NCBI GenBank assembly: GCA_027623325.1
Contig: JAQBXY010000004.1
Coordinates: 62,001 to 126,000, forward strand
DNA length: 64,000 bases
From: Gemmatimonadota bacterium
GTDB taxonomy: Bacteria > Gemmatimonadota > Gemmatimonadetes > Longimicrobiales > Gaopeijiaceae
Direction of reading: 5' to 3'
Shown here: positions 46,134 through 54,385 of the stretch, in pieces
How the letters are laid out: each line of letters begins with the position of its first letter
How positions within the stretch are numbered: the first letter of the stretch is position 1
Position numbers and translations under genes: made by a program
The notes under the pieces: generated by a model
The model's database searches: none
What the model was told of the DNA's origin: nothing
What the model saw: the letters and a program-made list of their open reading frames with translations, nothing else

Positions 46134-47950
46134 GGGTGGCTCGAGGCAGCGTCAATCTGTACCGCGTGGAGACGCGCGTACCGGCCTCCCTTTTCCAGTA
46201 GCGCTTTGTGATCGCCTCTCTCGACGACACGACCATCATCCAGGACGATGATCTCATGCGCGTGTTGGATCGTCGAAAGCCGGTGCGCGACAACCAGAAC
46301 GGTCCGGCCCTCGAGGGCCTTCTCAACTGCCTCTTGAATCAACCGCTCCGACTCGGTGTCGAGTGCACTCGTGGCCTCGTCGAATACGAGAATCGGCGGG
46401 TCGCGCAAGAGCACTCGGGCAATGGCGATCCGCTGACGCTGCCCCCCCGAGAGTTCGACCCCTCGCTCGCCGACGACGGTATCGTAGCCCTGCGGCATTC
46501 GTGAGATGAAGTCGTCCGCATTAGCAGCCCGTGCCGCCGCTTCGATCTCCGGGAGACCGGCGTCCGGACGTCCGTAGGCGATGTTGGCCCGGACCGTATC
46601 GTGGAAGAGCACGGTCTCCTGCGAGACGATGCCCAGGTGGCGCCGGAGGTCTCCGACCCTCACCTCCCGAATATCCCGACCATCGATGCGGATGGCTCCG
46701 GAATAGGCGTCGAAGAAGCGACTCAAGAGGTCGACTACGGTGCTCTTGCCCGCGCCGCTCGGGCCCACGATGGCCAGAACCTTGCCTTTCGGCACGACGA
46801 ACGAGACGTCCTGGAGAACAGGGTGATCGTCCTCGTACGCGAAGGACACTCGGTCGAATGCGATGTCGGTGAGGAAGTGCTCCATCGGCGCCGCATCGGG
46901 TCGATCCTCCACCTCCACCGGCGCGTCGAGGAACTCGAAGACCCGCTCCGCCGCGACGAGCCCTGGCTGTGCCGTCGCGGGGAACTTCGCGAGGCTCTTC
47001 ACCGGCTGATACATCTTGAGCGACAGGCCGAGGAAGCCAACGAACTGAGCCCCGGTGATCTCACCACCTACGACAAGGCGGGCACCGTACCAGAGAAGGA
47101 TCGCTGTCCCCGCCGCCGCGAGCATTTCGGTCATCGGAGCGGCCAATCCCCGCGCCAACTCGGTCCGGAGAAATTGCTGGAGATAGGCACCCGTCAGCTC
47201 GCTAAACCGTTGACGCTCGCGGTCCTCGGCCGACTCCGACTTCACGAGCCGCATTCCCGTGACCGTTTCGAGAAGGTGCGCATTGACCTCTCCACCGAGG
47301 TGAAGCACTCGTCGGTCGCCGCGACGCAGCATCCTCACGAACGGCCCCCACAGACCCATCGCGGAAGGGACCACAACCAATGCGGCCACCGTCAGCTTCC
47401 AAGAGATGAGCAACATGGCGCCCAGTGCGACCATGAACTCCAGTGAGGCCGACACGAGGCGCGACAGTTCGCGCGTAACGAAGAGTCGGACTTGATCGAC
47501 CTCGGTGGTGAGCCGACTCACGATCTGGCCGGTGCGAACGCGCCCGAAGAAAGCGAGGTCCAGTCCGAGGAGATGATCATACACCGCCTGGCGCAGGTCT
47601 CGGCTGACGCCCTGTTCGGCACGCGCGAGAAGGTAGGCGCGGGCAAAGGCGAACATGTTCTTGAGGAGCAGAACCATCATCAGCATTGCAATGACGATGC
47701 CGATCGCCGCCAGGGGGTCACTGGAGGGGTCGGCCCACCGGTAGACGGTCCAGTCCAGCAGCCTCGCCATGGCGGTACCGCTCGCCTGCGAAGCGGCACC
47801 CCCACTCACGAACAAAGTCTCCACAAATGGTATCAGCAGAATATACGCCGAGGCATCGAGCACGGCGTATGCCGCGGCGGCGGCGACCGCGAGGAGGACC
47901 GACGAGTTGTAGGGCCTCAGGTATCGAAGGACCCGCGTGTAGGGAGCCAC
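46130..47950 (-). CDS. ABC exporter, MsbA-like
   Basis: 606-aa half-transporter with six N-terminal membrane helices and a C-terminal nucleotide-binding domain. Walker A is AIVGPSGAGKSTVVDLLSRF, signature LSGGQRQRIAIARVLL, Walker B ILVFDEATSALDTES, and H-loop VVAHRLSTIQ. The domain order and neighbourhood (lipid A acyltransferase, Kdo kinase) fit lipid A-core flipping by MsbA. GTG start 6 bp after the PorX-like gene. Confidence 0.92.
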   Translation of the reverse strand: MAPYTRVLRYLRPYNSSVLLAVAAAAAYAVLDASAYILLIPFVETLFVSGGAASQASGTAMARLLDWTVYRWADPSSDPLAAIGIVIAMLMMVLLLKNMFAFARAYLLARAEQGVSRDLRQAVYDHLLGLDLAFFGRVRTGQIVSRLTTEVDQVRLFVTRELSRLVSASLEFMVALGAMLLISWKLTVAALVVVPSAMGLWGPFVRMLRRGDRRVLHLGGEVNAHLLETVTGMRLVKSESAEDRERQRFSELTGAYLQQFLRTELARGLAAPMTEMLAAAGTAILLWYGARLVVGGEITGAQFVGFLGLSLKMYQPVKSLAKFPATAQPGLVAAERVFEFLDAPVEVEDRPDAAPMEHFLTDIAFDRVSFAYEDDHPVLQDVSFVVPKGKVLAIVGPSGAGKSTVVDLLSRFFDAYSGAIRIDGRDIREVRVGDLRRHLGIVSQETVLFHDTVRANIAYGRPDAGLPEIEAAARAANADDFISRMPQGYDTVVGERGVELSGGQRQRIAIARVLLRDPPILVFDEATSALDTESERLIQEAVEKALEGRTVLVVAHRLSTIQHAHEIIVLDDGRVVERGDHKALLEKGGRYARLHAVQIDAASSHP

Positions 47951-47956
47951 CCGCTG

Positions 47957-49531
47957 CTAGCCCCTCGGCGTCAGACTCGCCACGGGAACGATCATCTCTT
48001 CGGGACTGATCCCTCCGTGCAGAAAGGAGTTCCGATACCGCGCCTGATACTCTCGCAACTTCGTCGGGTAGACGAAGAAGAAGTCGTCCAGCGCAATGAG
48101 GTACGACATGCCGAGACGCCCCGACGGCAGCCGCAGATCTGCCTCATCGCGAGTAGCGAAAGCCGTGGATACGACCTCAGCCCTCAAGTCTTGGCCGAAC
48201 TTGTAGCGGAGATTGCTCGTCGCGTCGCGTCGCGCGAAGACCGTCGACGGATGTTGGCACAGAATCGATCCATGGTCGGTCGTCAGGATCACCTTGTGAC
48301 CCTGTCGGGCCGCTGCCCGCAGAACATCGAATGCCGTTGATCGCTCGAACCAGGCGAGCGTGAGATCGCGCAACGCGGCCTCATCGCGAGCGACCTCCAT
48401 GAGGATGGGGGACTCGGAGCGTCCGTGCGTCATCAGATCCACGAAATTGAAGACCATCGCGATGACCGCGCCCGGCGTCTTCAATGCGGAATTCACACGT
48501 CCTCGAACCTTCTCCCCCTGCCGGTCGGAGAAGATCTTCTCGTAGTGGACGGGCACGTCGCGCCCGGTGAGCCGCTTCAGCTGCTCGGCGAGGAGTTCGT
48601 CCTCGAACGCGTTCAAACTCCCCTCGTCGTCCGACGCGTCCCACCACTCTGGCCGCGCGCGGGCGATTTCGTCCGGGTATTGCCCGCTGAAGATCGCGTT
48701 GCGCGCGTAGGGGGTCGCGGTCGGAAGAATGGAGTAGTGGTACGTCTCCTCGATCTCGAAGAACTCGGCGAGGAGCGGGGTCATCGCCCGCCACTGGTCG
48801 AGTCTCATACAGTCGAGCACTACGAAGTACACGGGATCCGTGCCGAGGCGCGGAACCAGGAAGTCCCGAACGAGATCCACCGAGAGGCGGGGCCGGTCCT
48901 CCGAGTCCCTCATCCATTTCGGATACTCTCGGACCACGAAGACTCCGAAGAGTCGTCGGAGGTCGACGACCATGGCATTCACCGTGTCCAGGAGCCCATC
49001 CTCACCGGCCTGGCGAAGAAGGAGCTGCCAGTCGACGAGTTCCGTGTAGACCACCGCGAACTCGTCTGCCGTCGATGCATCGCTCGCGAGGCGCGACAGC
49101 TCACTGAAACGGGCGGCAAAGTCCTGGGCGGCTCGTTGCTGGCGAATTGACGACCCCTCGAGGATCCGCGTCACGACGGAAAGGACCTGCCTCGGGCTCG
49201 TTGGCTTCACGAGGTAGTCCTGAACTCGGCGCCCGATCGCTTCGGTCATGGTGTGATCCTCCTCCGACTTCGTCACCATGACGACCCGTTGATGAGGATC
49301 GGCGCGCCGCATGACCTCGAGGACCTCGAGTCCTCGTCGGCCTGGCATCTGCTCGTCGAGGAGCACGAGATCGTAGGGCGCCCGCCGCATGAGCTCGAGA
49401 GCGTCATCGCCGTTGGAGATGGCGTCGACGTGATATCCCCTGGCCTGCAGGAAGAGGAGGTGAGGCCTCAGTAGGTCGATCTCGTCGTCGACCCACAGAA
49501 TGCGCTTCATGGGGCGGGCGGGCTGCGTCAT
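47957..49531 (-). CDS. porX: PorX-like response regulator with PglZ domain
   Basis: 524-aa two-component regulator. Residues 8-125 are a receiver domain (ILWVDDEIDLLRPHLLFLQA, phosphoacceptor D59 in LVLLDEQMPGRRG, Lys in YLVKPTSPRQ). Residues about 190-524 are an alkaline-phosphatase-like PglZ domain, with likely metal and active-site residues in VLDCMRLDQWRAM, SILPTATPYARNAIFSGQYP and LTTDHGSILCQHPSTVF. Receiver plus PglZ is the layout of PorX, which hydrolyses oligonucleotides and regulates type IX secretion in Bacteroidota. ATG at 49531 used; the ATG at 49510 is also plausible. The partner kinase PorY is not in the window. Confidence 0.9.
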   Translation of the reverse strand: MTQPARPMKRILWVDDEIDLLRPHLLFLQARGYHVDAISNGDDALELMRRAPYDLVLLDEQMPGRRGLEVLEVMRRADPHQRVVMVTKSEEDHTMTEAIGRRVQDYLVKPTSPRQVLSVVTRILEGSSIRQQRAAQDFAARFSELSRLASDASTADEFAVVYTELVDWQLLLRQAGEDGLLDTVNAMVVDLRRLFGVFVVREYPKWMRDSEDRPRLSVDLVRDFLVPRLGTDPVYFVVLDCMRLDQWRAMTPLLAEFFEIEETYHYSILPTATPYARNAIFSGQYPDEIARARPEWWDASDDEGSLNAFEDELLAEQLKRLTGRDVPVHYEKIFSDRQGEKVRGRVNSALKTPGAVIAMVFNFVDLMTHGRSESPILMEVARDEAALRDLTLAWFERSTAFDVLRAAARQGHKVILTTDHGSILCQHPSTVFARRDATSNLRYKFGQDLRAEVVSTAFATRDEADLRLPSGRLGMSYLIALDDFFFVYPTKLREYQARYRNSFLHGGISPEEMIVPVASLTPRG

Positions 49532-49576
49532 GGGAAGGAAGCTACAGGAGGAGTGGGTTCAATCCCAACCAACCAC

Positions 49577-50212
49577 TCACCTGCCAGGCTGGTCTCCGAG
49601 GAGGACGCCGAGCCGCATCAGCAGTTCTTCTCGCACCGTACGGAACGCTTCCAACTGCTCGTTCTCGGATCCCTCGACCGCAGCGGGGTCAGGGAGGCCC
49701 CAGTGCAGCCGCCACGCGGAATGGAGCCAAACCGGGCAGACTTCCTCCGCACAGAGCGTGATCACGGCGTCAACGGTCCCGTGCACGTCATCGAGACCCA
49801 TCGACGTCTGACCGGAGATATCCAGACCGATCTCACCCATGACGGTCACCGCCTGAGGTCGAACCGACGTCGGGGCCGACCCTGCGGACGAGATCTCCAC
49901 CGTTCCTTGGGCAAGATGCCGCGCGATCCCTTCGGCGAGCTGGCTTCGCGCGGAGTTCGCGACGCAAAGAAAGAGGATGTGCCGGGGCCGAAGAGCGCGG
50001 AGCGTCAACGCCTCGATGGCCCATTCGGGAGCGTCGGGCGCCACCGCTATCCCGTCGATCGTCGTCACGGGCGCGTCGGATGAACCCCAGTCGACCTGGA
50101 CCCCAAGGCGCGCGGCTACGGGTTCGATGCGCTCGGCACCCCCGACGTCCCGCCCCAATCGCACCTCGATCACCGAGTCGTCTTCCGGCCGAGAGGCAAC
50201 GATTCCGTGCAC
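49577..50212 (-). CDS. Low-molecular-weight phosphatase/arsenate reductase with N-terminal extension
   Basis: 211-aa protein. The C-terminal 130 residues are a low-molecular-weight tyrosine phosphatase-type arsenate reductase: P-loop CVANSARS at residues 83-90 (Cx5RS), then EISSAGSAPTSVRPQAV and a pair of cysteines in LCAEEVCPVW typical of thioredoxin-coupled ArsC. The first 75 residues are an unrecognised domain with a hydrophobic strand-helix pattern. No other arsenic genes are adjacent. GTG start; divergent from the PadR gene by 50 bp. Confidence 0.8.
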   Translation of the reverse strand: MHGIVASRPEDDSVIEVRLGRDVGGAERIEPVAARLGVQVDWGSSDAPVTTIDGIAVAPDAPEWAIEALTLRALRPRHILFLCVANSARSQLAEGIARHLAQGTVEISSAGSAPTSVRPQAVTVMGEIGLDISGQTSMGLDDVHGTVDAVITLCAEEVCPVWLHSAWRLHWGLPDPAAVEGSENEQLEAFRTVREELLMRLGVLLGDQPGR

Positions 50213-50261
50213 ATGTTCATCATACTATCGTACCCTACCTAGGATTCTATATGGAGGCCTC

Positions 50262-50576
50262 ATGGGGCGACTCTTCAGCCTGACGTATCCGACCGGGGCG
50301 GTCCTTCTGGCCATCGGCAATGGGCACAAATATGGCTTCGACATCATGGATGCAACCGGGCTTCCGGACGGAACGGTATATCCGATTCTCCGTCGACTCG
50401 AGCGGCACGGGGTGCTCGACGGGCACTGGGAAGACGAATCGATCGCGAAAGGGGAGCAGCGCCCGCAGCGCCGATACTACGCCCTGACGGTGGTCGGAGA
50501 GGAGTCGCTCAAGGAAGTCGAAGCGCGCTTTCCTGCTCTGCCACGTCTCTTCCCGGCGCGACCGGAAGTCGCCTGA
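50262..50576 (+). CDS. PadR-family transcriptional regulator
   Basis: 104-aa winged-helix regulator. [40 protein letters not shown] and [19 protein letters not shown] are the PadR signature with the wing and C-terminal helix. The ATG follows GGAGG. It precedes an ADOP-type permease by one base, the usual regulator-permease pairing in Acidobacteriota and Gemmatimonadota; it probably represses its own operon in response to a ligand. Confidence 0.92.
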   Translation: MGRLFSLTYPTGAVLLAIGNGHKYGFDIMDATGLPDGTVYPILRRLERHGVLDGHWEDESIAKGEQRPQRRYYALTVVGEESLKEVEARFPALPRLFPARPEVA

Positions 50577-50577
50577 A

Positions 50578-53245
50578 GTGACTCCGGGCACCCGATGGAT
50601 CGTGTGGGCGTCGACGCTCGTCCCGATCGAACGCCGCAAAGGGTGGCGGAGTGAGTGGGAAGGGGAGGTTGCCTACGCCTGGAAGCGGATGAGCGCCTCT
50701 GGGTCCCCCTCTGCGTTCCCGATACTTCGCCTCCATGCAAGGATCTTCACCTGTGTAATCGACGCCCTTTGGGAGAGGAAGCAGACGATGACGATGACGG
50801 GGCTCTTCAACGACCTGCGCTTCGCGGTGCGAGGCCTGATGCGGTATCCGACCTTCACGGCCATCACGGTTCTGACACTGGCGCTCGGCATCGGGGCGAA
50901 CACGGCCGTGTTCACGCTCGTGGACGGCGTGCTGCTATCACCGCTTCCCTTCGAAGAGGCCGACCAATTGGTCTCGCTCGAACACCGGGGCCGCGACGGA
51001 CAAGACGAACTCCCGATGTCGCTGGGCCTGTACGTGCTGTACCGCCAACAGGCGACATCGCTGGCAGAAATCGCGATGCACACATCGGCCAGCGTGAACC
51101 TGATGTCGAACGGCGAACCCGAGAGGATTCCCGTTCAGGCCGTTACGCCGGGCTTCTTCAGACTATTGCGGGTGGAGCCGGCGGTGGGGCGCGGGTTCAC
51201 GGTGGACGAGGGCGCCCCCGAAGCGGAGCAGGTGGTGATTCTCAGTGACGGACTCTGGCAGAGCGCCTTCGGGCGCGATCCCTCCGCGGTAGGCACCTCG
51301 CTGGACATCAACGGCACCCTTCGGCGCATCGTCGGCGTGATGCCTCCCGACTTCGGGTACCCCACGCGCGACGCACGGCTTTGGCTACCCCTGCCCGTCG
51401 ACCCTGCCCGAGCACCGCTCGCATCGTTCGGAGCAGGGGGTATCGCGAGACTCGAGACGGGCTCGAGCGTGCAGAGTGTCGACACCGAGCTGAGAGGGTT
51501 GATCGCGCGCCTCGGAGAGACGTTCCCCGAGTCCGGGGAGGTGGGATTTCTCAGGGAAGTCGGACTCACGCCATTTGTGCGACCGCTCAAGGAAGCAGTC
51601 GTCGGCGATGTCCAGGCGACACTTTGGATCCTGCTGGGGACGGTCGGATTCGTGCTGCTGATCGCATGTGCGAATGTCGCCAACCTCCTCCTCGTGCGCG
51701 CAGAGGGTCGCCAGCGCGAGCTTGCGCTGCGGATCGCGGTGGGCGCGCGTCGGGCGCACGTGCTCCGGTCATTCATGAGTGAGAGTGTGGCTTTGGTGGC
51801 CGCTGGCACGGCGCTCGGTATCGGGATCGCAGCGGCAGCGGTGCGTGCCTCGCTCAACATGGTTCCCGCGGATCTCCCTCGCGTCGCGGAGATCGGACTC
51901 GACCTCAGAGTCATGGGCTTCACGTTCGCGCTCGCAGCGGGGTGTGCCCTCTTCTTCGGTTTCTTTCCACTGCTGCGCTACGGAGCCCGTGATTTGGCCG
52001 GTCAGCTCCGAGAGGGAACGTCGCGGGGGTCGACGGGGAGCCACCGGCACCATCGATTGAGGAACACTCTCGTCATCGTCCAGATGGCGCTCGCGTTGGT
52101 GCTTCTCGTGGGATCGGGACTCATGTTCCGCAGCTTCCAGGCGTTGCGCGCGGTGGACCCTGGATTCGATGCTGCGCAGGTCATGACGGCGCAGATCACG
52201 GTCCCGACGGGGGAGATCTCGGGCTGGGAAGAGACCGCCGGTTTCTATCGCCAACTTCAGGACAGGCTGTCCCAGCTCAGCGGGGTTCAGTCGGTCGGCT
52301 TCGCGCAGGGGTTACCGCTCACGAACGGTCTTGGATTCTTCAACGTCGAGGTCGAGGACCACCCTCGTGGCCCTGAGGAACTACCCGTCTTCGCGAGCCA
52401 CAATCAGGTCGAGGCAGGATACTTCGAGGCGATGGGCATCGACCTGCGGGAAGGACGCACCTTCCAGAGGGGCGACGGAGCCGAGGGGGCGCGCTCGACC
52501 GTCGTATCCGAATCGTTCGCGAACCACTGGTGGCCCGAACAGAGTGCGCTCGGGCGCCGCATGCGGCTCGGCGACGGGGACGAAGGTTGGTATGAGATCG
52601 TAGGCGTGATCGCCGACGTTCACTATTCGAGCCTCGAGCAGGCCGCCGACGAGGTCGTCTACTGGCCGGCGACCGTGGGGCCGGCCGAAGCTCCGCAGCC
52701 GACACGCAGCATGGTGGCGGTTCTGAAGATCGAGGGCGATCCGTTGTCCTTTGTGTCGGTTCTGAGAAGGGAAGTTCAGGCGCTGCATCCCCGCATTCCC
52801 GTCTCGAACCCACGCACGATGGAACAGGTCGTGGGTGACGCGACGTCTCGCGTCTCGTTCACGATGGTCTTGCTGGGAACGGCGTCCGGAATTGCGTTGT
52901 TGCTCGGTCTCGTCGGCATCTACGGGGTCATTTCCTACCTGGTCTCGCAACGTACTCGTGAGATCGGCGTACGGATGGCGCTCGGGGGCCACTGCACCCT
53001 CCGTCCGGACCATGATCGTGCGACAGGGTCTGGTCCTCTCCACAGCAGGCGTCGGCATCGGACTCGTCGCCGCGTGGGCAACGAGCTCCTTCATGTCGTC
53101 GCTCCTCTACGGCGTCAGTGCGACCGACCCCCTGACGTACGCGAGTGTCGCGGTGTCATTAGTTGCTGTATCGACAGTCGCCGGATGGATTCCCGCCCGC
53201 CGCGCCGCGAGCGTCGATCCGTCTCGCGCGCTACGATCGGAGTGA
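50578..53245 (+). CDS. ADOP-type ABC permease, frameshifted near the C-terminus
   Basis: About 889 residues after repair. An N-terminal cytoplasmic prefix (residues 1-70) precedes two MacB/FtsX-like units: [40 protein letters not shown], a periplasmic MacB_PCD-type domain, then three helices ([20 protein letters not shown]), and again. A single extra G in the G5 run at 52984-52988 moves the frame: before it the reading is [11 protein letters not shown]; after removing one G it continues [18 protein letters not shown] to [23 protein letters not shown] (acidobacterial duplicated orphan permease) proteins lack their own ATPase. A real frameshift would remove the last membrane helices. Confidence 0.85.
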
Positions 53246-53252
53246 CCGCGCG

Positions 53253-53921
53253 CTACATGCTGAGCTTGTAGGCGAACCAGGAAGCGATCGCCTTGCCGTC
53301 TTGGGTCGCAGGGCGAAAGACCCACTCCGAGGCCTCACGAATGAGCCGGCGGTTGTAGCCTCCGTCGCGGGTCGGCGGCGCGAGTCGCGTGGAGTCCGAA
53401 ACCACGCGACCGCGCTCATCCACGAAGACCCACACCTGAACCTCTGTGTTTCGCAGGCTGCTGTTGCTGGGCGGGATGATTAGCCCATGCGGTGAGGCCG
53501 GCTCAAGACGGAAGAGGCCCTCAGCCGCGTTCCCTCCGTCCCCCTCACCGGGGCCGTCTGCCAGTCCTGGCCCCTCCAGCAAGCCCGGTTCCTCACCGAG
53601 AACCGAGGCAGGGTCGTATTCGACCTCCTGCTCGAAGTCGACAGGCTCCACGGCGACCTCTACGGCGATGGGTACCGGGGGCGGCACGATCGGCACCGGC
53701 GGCGGGGTGCGGACGTTCAAGGCCTGCAGCGATCCGGCGGCCGCCCGGTTGTCACCGGCCTGCGGCCCCGCAGCGGCAAAGGGAGACAAGGGGATGACAT
53801 TACCCCGCCAGGCGAAGAAGAGAAGCAGATGAATGATCGCAGATATGAGGAGCCCGTTGCGCCATATCCGTCGTTCGCGGTGGCGCCGGTCGGTCGTGTT
53901 GAAATCGTGATCTGGAATCAT
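53253..53921 (-). CDS. TonB-like energy-transducer protein
   Basis: 222-aa protein with a single N-terminal membrane helix ([20 protein letters not shown]), a Pro/Val-rich periplasmic spacer ([20 protein letters not shown]) and a C-terminal TonB fold: [40 protein letters not shown] and [13 protein letters not shown]. It couples the proton-motive force to outer-membrane receptors; ExbB/ExbD are not adjacent. It is convergent with the frameshifted permease and separated from it by 7 bp. Confidence 0.85.
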   Translation of the reverse strand: MIPDHDFNTTDRRHRERRIWRNGLLISAIIHLLLFFAWRGNVIPLSPFAAAGPQAGDNRAAAGSLQALNVRTPPPVPIVPPPVPIAVEVAVEPVDFEQEVEYDPASVLGEEPGLLEGPGLADGPGEGDGGNAAEGLFRLEPASPHGLIIPPSNSSLRNTEVQVWVFVDERGRVVSDSTRLAPPTRDGGYNRRLIREASEWVFRPATQDGKAIASWFAYKLSM

Positions 53922-53996
53922 CCTCGCCTCGCGTACTCATACTACTGGTTCGTGCCGCAGGGTGTTTCCGATTGGGTTGCGTACTGTGTGAATCCT

Positions 53997-54002
53997 TATA
54001 AT
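53997..54002 (+). promoter_or_regulatory. Probable -10 box of the second PadR operon
   Basis: TATAAT in an AT-rich 137-bp spacer, about 57 bp before the PadR start. TTGGGT or TTGCGT some 14-19 bp upstream could be the -35 element. Confidence 0.45.
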
Positions 54003-54058
54003 TACCTACACCGTATGTATTATCTGATCATCACACCCGGACTCTGAGAATCCCCATC

Positions 54059-54385
54059 ATGGCACCCGGAATACCCAGCGACTTCGAGCAGCAGGTTCTC
54101 CTGGCAGTGTGGCGGCTCGGCGATGCCGCGTATGGGGCTTCGGTCCGCGACGAACTCGAGGCTCGCTCGGGGAGACCGGTCGCACAGGGAGCGGTCTACA
54201 TCACCTTGGTGCGGCTCGAGAAGAAAGGCCTACTCCGCTCACGCATCGCGAGTCCAACGCCGATTCGTGGCGGCAAGGCCAAGCGCTTCTTCGAGATTCT
54301 GCCTGCGGGCACTGCCGGCGTGCTCGCCGCCCGCGAGACGATGGAGCGCCTGTGGGAAGGGCTTCCGGAACCGGCGAAACGTTGA
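54059..54385 (+). CDS. PadR-family transcriptional regulator
   Basis: 108-aa PadR winged-helix protein: SDFEQQVLLAVWRLGDAAYG, VAQGAVYITLVRLEKKGLLR and KRFFEILPAGTAGVLAARET. It precedes a second ADOP-type permease, whose TTG start overlaps this stop (TTGA), so both are translated from one message. Same regulator-permease arrangement as at 50262, but the two PadR proteins are only distantly similar. Confidence 0.9.
   Translation: MAPGIPSDFEQQVLLAVWRLGDAAYGASVRDELEARSGRPVAQGAVYITLVRLEKKGLLRSRIASPTPIRGGKAKRFFEILPAGTAGVLAARETMERLWEGLPEPAKR

Noticed and set aside
46601-47446. 281-codon plus-strand open frame opposite the MsbA-like gene
   Set aside because: Antisense of conserved ABC transporter sequence without any motif of its own.
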